Below are positions 1 to 5,916 of a DNA stretch of 9,588 nt, one piece after another (the first letter of the stretch is position 1; each line of letters begins with the position of its first letter). The DNA is from Anaerolineales bacterium. GTDB taxonomy: Bacteria > Chloroflexota > Anaerolineae > Anaerolineales > Villigracilaceae. The position numbers and the translations under genes are program-made. The notes beneath the pieces were generated by a model. That model was not told the origin of the DNA. It saw nothing but the letters and a program-made list of their open reading frames with translations, and made no database searches. Location of the stretch: contig JAEURE010000081.1 in NCBI GenBank assembly GCA_016789485.1, positions 1 through 9,588 on the forward strand. The letters run 5' to 3'.

Positions 1-71
1 TGGATGTTTCGATGCTGGACTTGAAACGCTTTGAAGAAGGAAGATTAATTCAAGAGTACAATGTAGTTTAA
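1..71 (+). CDS. C-terminal end of an unidentified gene (partial)
   Basis: An open frame enters from the left edge (codons from base 3) and stops with TAA at 69-71. Its last residues read DLKRFEEGRLIQEYNVV. It ends one base before the ATG of the cinA-like gene, so the two are probably co-transcribed and perhaps translationally coupled. The tail loosely resembles the last strand of SnoaL/NTF2-like proteins (a pattern like RFEdGkIvE.wdv), but 22 residues are too few to assign a family. No other frame in this stretch stays open up to the next start as neatly. Confidence 0.5.
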   Translation, partial: DVSMLDLKRFEEGRLIQEYNVV

Positions 72-72
72 T

Positions 73-1200
73 ATGACATCAGCAGAGATCATCACAATTG
101 GAACGGAAATTTTACTTGGTGAAATCGTAGACACCAACACACGCTACATCGCGCGCACCTTGCGTAGCATGGGCGTGGATTTATATCGCACCATCACCAT
201 TGGTGACAACGTGGAACGCATCGCAGATGCAATTCGCGCTTCCATGGAACGGGCGGATATCGTCATCAGCACAGGCGGGTTGGGTCCAACCATTGATGAT
301 CCCACGCGTGAGGCGGTTGCAAAGGCAATTGGTGTCGAAACGGAATTTCGCGAAGACCTTTGGGAGCAAGTCGTTGAAACTATCGCTCGTTACGGGCGCA
401 AGCCTTCCGAGAATCAAAAGCGGCAGGCGTATGTTCCCAAGGGTGCGCTCGGGTTGAAAAATCCGGTCGGCACAGCGCCTTGTTTTATTGTTGAAACGCC
501 GCGCAACGCGGTCATCTCCCTGCCAGGCGTTCCGCAGGAAATGGAGCACGTCCTGCACGAGTCGGTCATTCCGTATTTGCAAAAAAGATTCAAACTCGAT
601 GAGATTATCAAAGTCCGCGTGCTGCATTGCTCAGGTCTCGGCGAAGGCATGATCGACGAAAAGATCGCAGACCTTGAAACGCTCCGCAATCCAACCGTCG
701 GCCTCGCGGCGCACACGGGTGTTGTAGATGTGCGTATCGCCGCAAAAGCCAAAAGCGAATCCGAAGCGAATGAAATGATCGCAAAGGTCGAAGCCGATGT
801 GCGCGAACGGCTTGGCACCATCGTCTTCGGCGCGGATGAAGATACACTGGAAGGAGTTGTGCTGGATATGATCGCGGCTCGCGGCATGACTCTGACCGCC
901 ATAGAAAGCGGACTCGATGGGCTGTTAACGCGCAAAATGCCGCACACCGCCTCTCTTCCGAATTTGACAGCTGATACACTTATGCAAGCATTACGCTCCG
1001 CCCGAGACTCTTCAAACGCAAATATTGCCCTCGGTGTAACCATCTTCCCGGAAGAGCGCGCCGCAGAGATGGCAATGATCACACCCAAAGGCGAGAAGAC
1101 TCATCACATCACTTATGGTGGACCTCCGCGCAGCCTTCCACGCTGGAGTATGAACCTGGCATTGAACTGGCTCCGCACCACACTGGAAGGGATGGAATAA
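73..1200 (+). CDS. cinA: CinA-family protein with degenerate C-terminal amidase domain
   Basis: This 375-residue protein belongs to the CinA (competence/damage-inducible protein A) family. The N-terminal molybdopterin-binding-like domain (about 1-170) is intact. It has GTEILLGEIVDTN at the start, the signature STGGLGPTIDDPT at 66-78 and LPGVPQEM at 150-157. A linker domain follows to about 250. In the family this N-terminal half is linked to pyrophosphatase activity on NAD-related compounds, and the C-terminal half is a PncC-type NMN deamidase. Here the C-terminal part (about 257-375) is about 40 residues shorter than usual. The AESCTGG motif has become AIESGLDG (276-283), and the YSNEAK, GAVSE and GIAGPxGG blocks are not recognisable, so deamidase activity is doubtful. 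The frame has stops upstream, and MTSAEIITIGTE matches the usual CinA start. There is no strong ribosome binding site, so coupling to the upstream stop is likely. Confidence 0.9.
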   Translation: MTSAEIITIGTEILLGEIVDTNTRYIARTLRSMGVDLYRTITIGDNVERIADAIRASMERADIVISTGGLGPTIDDPTREAVAKAIGVETEFREDLWEQVVETIARYGRKPSENQKRQAYVPKGALGLKNPVGTAPCFIVETPRNAVISLPGVPQEMEHVLHESVIPYLQKRFKLDEIIKVRVLHCSGLGEGMIDEKIADLETLRNPTVGLAAHTGVVDVRIAAKAKSESEANEMIAKVEADVRERLGTIVFGADEDTLEGVVLDMIAARGMTLTAIESGLDGLLTRKMPHTASLPNLTADTLMQALRSARDSSNANIALGVTIFPEERAAEMAMITPKGEKTHHITYGGPPRSLPRWSMNLALNWLRTTLEGME

Positions 1201-2189
1201 TGCCCGCACCAAAACGACGCAAAGAATCACCCTGGGTTACTCTTGCATGGACATTGAACATCGTCGGTCTGGGTGCAATTGCGCTAGTGTTGGTTGCATA
1301 TTTGGCATTACAACCCGTCCTTGCCGCGCCACAAGCGCAGCAGCCAGTTTACACAGCTACACTTCCCGCAACATACACACCCAATCCGCTCACACTGTAC
1401 CTGCCCACCGTCACACCGAATCCGCGCTCTACAATGATCGTCGTAAATACCCCGACGCCATTTGTGCTGGATATCTCCAGTTTATATGGGAACGCCCGTG
1501 TCGCCACCATTGGATATTCCGTCTCAGGCCGCCCGATAGAAGTCTACACTTTTGGGCAAGGCGAAAAAGAAAAAATGATCGTGGCAGGCATTCACGGCGG
1601 CTACGAGTGGAACACTATCGCATTAGCGGATGAATTGATCAAATACATTTATGAAAATCCCGATGTCATTCCAGACGATGTAACGTTATACATCTTGCGC
1701 AACCTCAACCCTGATGGCGATGCCCGCGACCACGGCATTGACGGACGTGTCAACGACCACGGCGTGGATTTGAATCGCAACTTCCCCACTAACTGGGCTG
1801 CGGACTGGGATCGCACGGGCTGTTGGGCTTATGGTCCCACCACGGGCGGCACAGGTCCTGGCTCTGAACCCGAGACTCGTGCACTGATGTACTTTCTACA
1901 ATCGCATAATGTGGAAACGCTCATCAGTTACCATAGTGCCGCGCTCGGCGTTTTCCCTGGCGGCGAACCATGGGAAAAACACTCAATAGAATTTGCAAAG
2001 GCGCTCGGCAAAGCCACAGGCTATCCCTTCCCGCCAATTGACACAGGCTGCGTCTTTACAGGCACTCTGGCTGATTACGCCGTCGAGCTTGGCGCCGTCT
2101 CGGTAGATATGGAGTTGTCCACGCACAAAAATACAGACTTCAGGCAAAACCTAAGAGCTTTGGAAGTTTTGCTACATTGGGAAAAATAA
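1200..2189 (+). CDS. Membrane-anchored M14-family zinc carboxypeptidase
   Basis: This 329-residue protein has a basic N-terminus (KRRK), one hydrophobic segment at about 14-38 and a Pro/Thr-rich linker to about 85, so the enzyme probably sits outside the membrane as a signal-anchored or secreted protein. The rest is a peptidase M14 (carboxypeptidase A-like) domain. Visible parts are the zinc site GIHGGYEWN (H132, E136), NPDG, VDLNRNF with substrate-binding N192/R193, the third zinc ligand H245 in ISYHS, and the catalytic Glu E305 in DMELSTH. The first zinc motif has three residues between His and Glu, whereas carboxypeptidase A has two (HxxE). Such enzymes remove C-terminal residues from peptides or trim peptidoglycan peptides; the substrate here is unknown. 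Its ATG overlaps the cinA stop by one base (TAATG), which implies translational coupling in one operon. Confidence 0.88.
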   Translation: MPAPKRRKESPWVTLAWTLNIVGLGAIALVLVAYLALQPVLAAPQAQQPVYTATLPATYTPNPLTLYLPTVTPNPRSTMIVVNTPTPFVLDISSLYGNARVATIGYSVSGRPIEVYTFGQGEKEKMIVAGIHGGYEWNTIALADELIKYIYENPDVIPDDVTLYILRNLNPDGDARDHGIDGRVNDHGVDLNRNFPTNWAADWDRTGCWAYGPTTGGTGPGSEPETRALMYFLQSHNVETLISYHSAALGVFPGGEPWEKHSIEFAKALGKATGYPFPPIDTGCVFTGTLADYAVELGAVSVDMELSTHKNTDFRQNLRALEVLLHWEK

Positions 2190-2211
2190 CTCTACTAAAC
2201 AAGGAGACTGA

Positions 2212-4191
2212 ATGACACAAAAAGCTGACACACTTTTCACCAACGCCATCGTCCTCACCATGGATGGCAAATTAAACCAATATGACCCTGGAGCAGTAGT
2301 CGTGAAAGGGGATTCGATCATTGCCGTTGGTCCCGAAGCGGAAATAACAAAAGAATATTCAGCCGATGAAGTTATCGATTGTGGCGGCAAGGTATTAATG
2401 CCGGGCTTGGTCAACGCGCACACACACGTGCCCATGACACTCCTGCGCGGCCTTGCCGATGATTTGAGACTCGATGTCTGGCTGATGGGCTACATGCTGC
2501 CCGTGGAACGTGAATTTGTTTCTCCCGAATTTGTCCGCCTCGGTACGTTACTTGCTTGCGCCGAACAGATCCGCAGCGGCGTAACCACGTTCAACGACAT
2601 GTACTTCTTTGAAGATGACATCGCCCAAGCCACGGCAGATGCAGGCATGCGCGCGGTCTGTGGACAATCCATCATGAAATATCCCGCACCCGATGCAGCC
2701 GCCTTTGAAGACTCGCTTGCCTACGCTCGCGAATTCATCAAAAAATGGAAGGGTCACCCGCTCATCGTCCCCGCGATTGCGCCGCACGCGCCGTATTCCA
2801 CAACGCCTGAGATTCTGCGAACTTGCGCTGACATTGCAAAAGAATTTGATGTACCCTTGCATATTCATATTTCTGAAACTGCCTTTGAAGTGGAAACCAT
2901 GCGCAACGAGCAAGAGATGCCTGTCGTTCCATATGTAAAGAAGCAAGGCATCCTTGAAGCCAAGGTCATCGCTGCACATTGCGTACACATTGACGTTGGC
3001 GAGATCAAGACCTTGAAGCACGCAAATGCTGGCGTTTCTCACAACCCATCATCCAACCTCAAACTTGCCTCGGGATTTGCACCCGTGCAAAAAATGCTTG
3101 AAAATGGACTCAACGTGGGCATTGGTACAGACGGCCCTGCTTCCAACAATGACCTCGACATGTTCGAGGAAGTGCGCCTCGCCTCATTCGTCGCAAAGGC
3201 ATCATCCAACGACCCAACAGTTGTCCCCGCTGCGACAGCCCTCCTCATGGCTACCCGCATGGGAGCACAGGCGCTTCACATCGGACATTTGACAGGGTCG
3301 CTGGAACCCGGCAAACGCGCAGACCTGATCCTTGTGGATACCTCCCCTGTCCACAACTCCCCCCGCTTCCGCCGTGACCCTCAAAATGCGTATGCTCAAT
3401 TGGTATTCGCTTCCAAGTCTACAGATGTGACGGATGTAATGGTCAACGGGAAATGGCTCATGCGCGCCCATGAATTGCTCACTTTGAATGAAAAGGAATT
3501 GCTGGATCAGGCACGCGTATTGGCGCAAAAGATCGATGCCTTCCTGATCGCACGCGAACAGTCTGTGCTTTCGAAGTTGATCGCGCTTGGCGGCTCGATG
3601 GAACAGGAATCGTTCGAGGTGCAGGTAAAGGTCAAAGTAACAGAACCAGACCTGCTCATCCAAAAAATGAAGCGACCCGAGATCGAGATCACTGCGTACA
3701 AACATTATCATCAATACGATGATTATTTCCTCTTCGAAGATCCATCCCAGGGACGGCTGCGCTTCCGCGAAGATAATCTCATCAACGAAAAAGGTGATGT
3801 GGAAAATGTCCGCTCACGCCTGACCCTGCTCGGGCAGAAGCGCGAAGGAGAGATCGGGCACGATGTGTTGCTTTCCCGCAGCCGCTTCCTCGCGCCAGCC
3901 GTGCATACTTCGCGCTTTTATCGTGAATACTTCAAACCGAAACAGGAAATTTCTGTTGAAAAGAATCGCCTGCGCTGGCATATCCGTTACAAGAACACAG
4001 AGTTCTTTATCAATCTTGATGAAGTAAAGGAACCGCAAATGGGAACCTTCCTTGAGATCAAGAGCCGAACGTGGAGCCGCAAGGATGCCGACCTTAAAGC
4101 TGAATTGGCAAGCGAGTTGTTGACCCTGCTGGGTGTAGGAGATGCCGAAGCTGTGACGCAGGATTTGATCGAAATATTGACGTCAAAATAA
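2212..4191 (+). CDS. Amidohydrolase (MtaD/TrzA-like deaminase) fused to a CYTH-like domain
   Basis: This 659-residue protein has two parts. Residues 1 to about 445 form a metal-dependent amidohydrolase of the MtaD/TrzA/SsnA group, whose best-known members deaminate 5-methylthioadenosine, S-adenosylhomocysteine or adenosine. The metal site looks complete: H70 and H72 (NAHTH), H219 with E222 (HISET), H256 (AAHCVH) and D307 (GTDGPASNND). H192 in APHAPY is also present. A helical linker (about 430-462) leads to residues 463-659, which resemble the CYTH (CyaB/thiamine triphosphatase) fold. The features are EVQVKVK at 469-475, LRFRED, RLTLLGQKREGE, EKNRLRW, INLDEVKEPQMGTFLEIKSR, and a helical end. 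Typical amidohydrolases of this group end at about 430-450 residues, so the extra domain is real added sequence. The gene has a good ribosome binding site (AAGGAG, 8 nt before ATG) and closes the operon. The exact substrate cannot be told from sequence. Confidence 0.85.
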   Translation: MTQKADTLFTNAIVLTMDGKLNQYDPGAVVVKGDSIIAVGPEAEITKEYSADEVIDCGGKVLMPGLVNAHTHVPMTLLRGLADDLRLDVWLMGYMLPVEREFVSPEFVRLGTLLACAEQIRSGVTTFNDMYFFEDDIAQATADAGMRAVCGQSIMKYPAPDAAAFEDSLAYAREFIKKWKGHPLIVPAIAPHAPYSTTPEILRTCADIAKEFDVPLHIHISETAFEVETMRNEQEMPVVPYVKKQGILEAKVIAAHCVHIDVGEIKTLKHANAGVSHNPSSNLKLASGFAPVQKMLENGLNVGIGTDGPASNNDLDMFEEVRLASFVAKASSNDPTVVPAATALLMATRMGAQALHIGHLTGSLEPGKRADLILVDTSPVHNSPRFRRDPQNAYAQLVFASKSTDVTDVMVNGKWLMRAHELLTLNEKELLDQARVLAQKIDAFLIAREQSVLSKLIALGGSMEQESFEVQVKVKVTEPDLLIQKMKRPEIEITAYKHYHQYDDYFLFEDPSQGRLRFREDNLINEKGDVENVRSRLTLLGQKREGEIGHDVLLSRSRFLAPAVHTSRFYREYFKPKQEISVEKNRLRWHIRYKNTEFFINLDEVKEPQMGTFLEIKSRTWSRKDADLKAELASELLTLLGVGDAEAVTQDLIEILTSK

Positions 4192-4200
4192 TCACATCAT

Positions 4201-4234
4201 GCTCATTCGAGGGCTATCCCTCGAATGAGCTTTT
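4201..4234 (+). terminator. Rho-independent terminator after the amidohydrolase gene
   Basis: A perfect 13-bp stem, GCTCATTCGAGGG (4201-4213) paired with CCCTCGAATGAGC (4218-4230), has a CTAT loop and is followed by TTTT. It lies 9 bases after the amidohydrolase stop. The U-tract is short, and the next gene starts only 10 bases after the stem, so termination may be partial. Confidence 0.85.
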
Positions 4235-4240
4235 ATCAAT

Positions 4241-5257
4241 ATGGATACATTAAAGAAACCACTCGCCATACTCTGTTCGATCTTCTTCGTGGTCACAGCC
4301 GTGATCGCTCTCTTCCTTTTTAATTTTGACCGAAGAGCTTTTACAGCGGAGACCTATCAAAAAGCCTTTGCCCGCAACGATTTTTATAACCAGATTCCCG
4401 GGCTGATGGCAGATGCAATGACATCTTCCAATGCAGACCAAAGCCAGTTCCCTGTTGTGATGCGCGGCATGGGCAGAGAAGCATGGGAAGCTTTCTTTCG
4501 CAGCCTGCTACCGCCAGATGTGTTGAAGGCAATGGGTGATGAAGTGTTGAATTCCACCTTTGCGTACCTCAACATGAAAACGGATTCGGCGCAGCTTAAT
4601 CTCGCCCCATTGAAAGCAAGCCTGACAAGCGATACGGGCGCGCAGGCAGTCCTTTCACTTCTTGGAACGCTGCCTGATTGCACCTTCGCACAAATCGCCC
4701 AAATGACCATCAACCTGCTTTCAGGCGGACAAATCGAATTTTGCAATCCGCCTGCCGAGCTATATCCTGCGTTGACGCCGATCATACAAGGTCAATTGCA
4801 ATTTACGGCAGCAGCCATTCCAGACCAAGTCACTATTATCAGTGCGCCATCGCAAAATGATCCGCGCCAAAGACTGCTCGATATACGTTTCTTCATGCGC
4901 CTCAGCCCAATGTTGCCGCTGGCCTTCCTGCTTGGATTAACGCTCTTCGCCGTTAGATCGCTCAAGAGTTGGCTGACGTGGTGGGGAATCCCGTTTTTCA
5001 TCACTGGCTCTCTTGCATTCGTGATGAGCTTGATCGGAGCGCCTGTATTTGGCGCCGTATTCCAGCGCATACTTGTCAACCGAATGGCCATCTACCTCCC
5101 CCCCATTTTACTGAACTACGGCAGCGACCTCGCAGCTGCGATGGTACAGGCATTGTTCACGCCAATTCTATGGCAGGGATTGCTGATTGCAGTGCTTGGA
5201 CTGGGAATGGCTGTCACAGGGTATTTCGTGAAAGAGAATACATACCTAACATCTTGA
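4241..5257 (+). CDS. Multi-pass membrane protein of unknown function
   Basis: I do not recognise this 338-residue protein. It has one N-terminal membrane segment (about 7-28, preceded by two lysines) and a soluble stretch of roughly 190 residues. Three or four more hydrophobic segments follow, at about 222-238, 247-271, possibly 280-300, and 309-331. The soluble stretch is probably outside the membrane and contains two cysteines (C147 in LPDCTF and C168 in EFCNPP) that could form a disulfide. The start at ATG 4241 is the only reasonable one, because an in-frame TGA sits at 4226-4228 and the next Met codons lie beyond the first membrane segment. There is no Shine-Dalgarno sequence, and the 13-bp hairpin ends 10 bases before the ATG. 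Expression may therefore depend on read-through or on leaderless or unusual initiation. It precedes the arsenic genes, but nothing links it to them. Confidence 0.75.
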   Translation: MDTLKKPLAILCSIFFVVTAVIALFLFNFDRRAFTAETYQKAFARNDFYNQIPGLMADAMTSSNADQSQFPVVMRGMGREAWEAFFRSLLPPDVLKAMGDEVLNSTFAYLNMKTDSAQLNLAPLKASLTSDTGAQAVLSLLGTLPDCTFAQIAQMTINLLSGGQIEFCNPPAELYPALTPIIQGQLQFTAAAIPDQVTIISAPSQNDPRQRLLDIRFFMRLSPMLPLAFLLGLTLFAVRSLKSWLTWWGIPFFITGSLAFVMSLIGAPVFGAVFQRILVNRMAIYLPPILLNYGSDLAAAMVQALFTPILWQGLLIAVLGLGMAVTGYFVKENTYLTS

Positions 5258-5284
5258 GATTTATTTTCGCCTTATCTTAACCAC

Positions 5285-5312
5285 TTGACAAATAGACATT
5301 TATCTATATAAT
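5285..5312 (+). promoter_or_regulatory. arsR promoter with ArsR operator (site 1)
   Basis: A near-consensus promoter consists of TTGACA at 5285-5290, a 16-bp spacer and TATAAT at 5307-5312. The 16-bp palindromic operator ATAGACATTTATCTAT (5292-5307) fills the spacer and touches the -10, so a bound repressor would block RNA polymerase. The predicted start near 5319 leaves a leader of about 15 nt before the arsR ATG at 5334. The same palindrome occurs before the next three genes, which supports autoregulation plus regulon control by ArsR. Confidence 0.82.
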
Positions 5313-5333
5313 ATCAAATAGAAAGTTGTCAAT

Positions 5334-5645
5334 ATGAAATTTAACCCTGTCCTCTTTGCCAAAGCCATTTCGGATGAAACCCGCCAGAAGATCATGAACA
5401 TTTGCTGCTGCGAGTCACTTTCCGTGAATGAGATCGTGGAAAAGTTGGATGTCTCCCAGCCTACCGTTTCGCATCACCTCGCCATTCTGCGCGAGGCTGA
5501 TCTTGTTACCATCCGCGAAGAAGGCAAGCAGACTTTCTACACCCTCAACCAGGAACGCGTTGCCTATTGCTGCGGCCAGCTCATGGTCAAATTTGCGCCA
5601 GAGTCTGTTGCAACTGAGAACCTGTTGAAAACCATCAAGGCCTGA
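5334..5645 (+). CDS. arsR: ArsR/SmtB-family metalloregulator, probable arsenite-responsive repressor
   Basis: This 103-residue protein has the winged-helix fold and normal size of ArsR/SmtB repressors: LFAKAISDETRQKIM, then recognition helix SQPTVSHHLAILREADLV (41-58), then the wing REEGKQTFYTL (61-71). Repressors of this family leave DNA when As(III) or another metal binds cysteines. The classic ELCVCDL sensor is absent; the equivalent stretch reads SLSVNEI. Other cysteines are present: a CCC run at 24-26 and a CC pair at 79-80 (AYCCGQL), which may form a different As(III) site. The gene has its own promoter with an operator in the spacer and its own terminator. The arsM and arsP neighbours sharing that operator argue for an arsenic response. 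The initiator ATG has only a weak ribosome binding site (GAAAG). Confidence 0.9.
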   Translation: MKFNPVLFAKAISDETRQKIMNICCCESLSVNEIVEKLDVSQPTVSHHLAILREADLVTIREEGKQTFYTLNQERVAYCCGQLMVKFAPESVATENLLKTIKA

Positions 5646-5646
5646 T

Positions 5647-5684
5647 CGGGACGCGTCTTCAGCTGGGACGCATCCCGTTTTTTT
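5647..5684 (+). terminator. Rho-independent terminator of arsR
   Basis: The stem CGGGACGCGTC (5647-5657) pairs with GACGCATCCCG (5667-5677) with one C-A mismatch. The loop is 9 nt, and seven T residues follow at 5678-5684. It sits directly after the arsR stop and makes arsR a single-gene transcript. The last T residues overlap the possible -35 of the next promoter. Confidence 0.88.
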
Positions 5685-5713
5685 GGCAAGTATCATAGAC
5701 AAACTTCTATATG
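5683..5713 (+). promoter_or_regulatory. Promoter/operator of the Cys-rich peptide gene (site 2)
   Basis: The operator ATAGACAAACTTCTAT lies at 5695-5710 (inner ATAGA/TCTAT arms perfect). A plausible promoter is TTGGCA (5683-5688), a 17-bp spacer and TCTATA (5706-5711). The operator ends only 3 bases before the AAAGGAG ribosome binding site, so the leader must be very short. The promoter elements are weaker than at site 1; the operator match itself is strong. Confidence 0.72.
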
Positions 5714-5727
5714 AAAGGAGTAACCCC

Positions 5728-5808
5728 ATGACCGAACTTCCTGTCATCAACAACGATTGTTGCGAAGAAGAATGCTGCGGCGGCAATTGCGATCCTGGTT
5801 GTTGCTAA
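5728..5808 (+). CDS. 26-residue cysteine-rich peptide, possible arsenic/metal-binding metallothionein-like peptide
   Basis: This short gene is easily missed. It encodes 26 residues: a short lead (MTELPVINN) and then DCCEEECCGGNCDPGCC, with cysteines at 11, 12, 16, 17, 21, 25 and 26. Seven cysteines in 16 residues, in CC-x3-CC-x3-C-x3-CC spacing with acidic residues between them, is typical of a peptide that binds a soft metal or metalloid. It has a strong ribosome binding site (AAAGGAG at 5714-5720, 7 nt before ATG, the same layout as arsM). It also has its own copy of the ArsR operator, and a hairpin follows it. ArsM next door has a similar N-terminal SCCGSDNCC stretch. I do not recognise a named family. 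As(III) sequestration or delivery to ArsM is inference. That it is translated is very likely given the ribosome binding site, operator and composition. Confidence 0.8.
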   Translation: MTELPVINNDCCEEECCGGNCDPGCC

Positions 5809-5819
5809 GCAAGTACGAT

Positions 5820-5868
5820 CTCTGTTCATCGCAAGATGGGCAGAGCGAATTTATCGGAAAAATTTTTT
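5820..5868 (+). terminator. GNRA-loop hairpin after the Cys-rich peptide gene, possible terminator
   Basis: An 11-bp stem, CTCTGTTCATC (5820-5830) with GATGGGCAGAG (5835-5845) including two G-U pairs, is closed by a GCAA tetraloop. A T-run (5863-5868) comes 17 bases later and not at once, so this may be a weak terminator or a stabilising 3' structure. Confidence 0.5.
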
Positions 5869-5878
5869 AATCTAATCT

Positions 5879-5899
5879 ATAGACAATCATCTATATAAT
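5879..5899 (+). promoter_or_regulatory. arsM promoter/operator (site 3)
   Basis: The operator ATAGACAATCATCTAT lies at 5879-5894 and is followed by TATAAT at 5894-5899, the same arrangement as at arsR. No good -35 is visible (the region reads TCTAAT/CTAATC). The AAAGGAG ribosome binding site at 5903-5909 follows almost at once, so the leader is very short or the true promoter lies a little upstream. Confidence 0.75.
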
Positions 5900-5916
5900 A
5901 TAAAAGGAGAAATACG

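Noticed and set aside
414..1088. 224-codon open frame on the minus strand across cinA
   Set aside because: It is antisense to a clearly conserved gene, is serine-rich with no recognisable motif, and is explained by codon bias of the + strand gene.
3202..3714. 170-codon minus-strand frame within the amidohydrolase-CYTH junction
   Set aside because: It was considered as a possible sign that the fusion is an artefact. The + strand frame continues without break or loss of codon pattern, so the fusion frame is kept.
5728..5808. Selenoprotein reading of the Cys-rich peptide
   Set aside because: The frame ends in TAA, no in-frame TGA is present, and the downstream hairpin lies after the stop.
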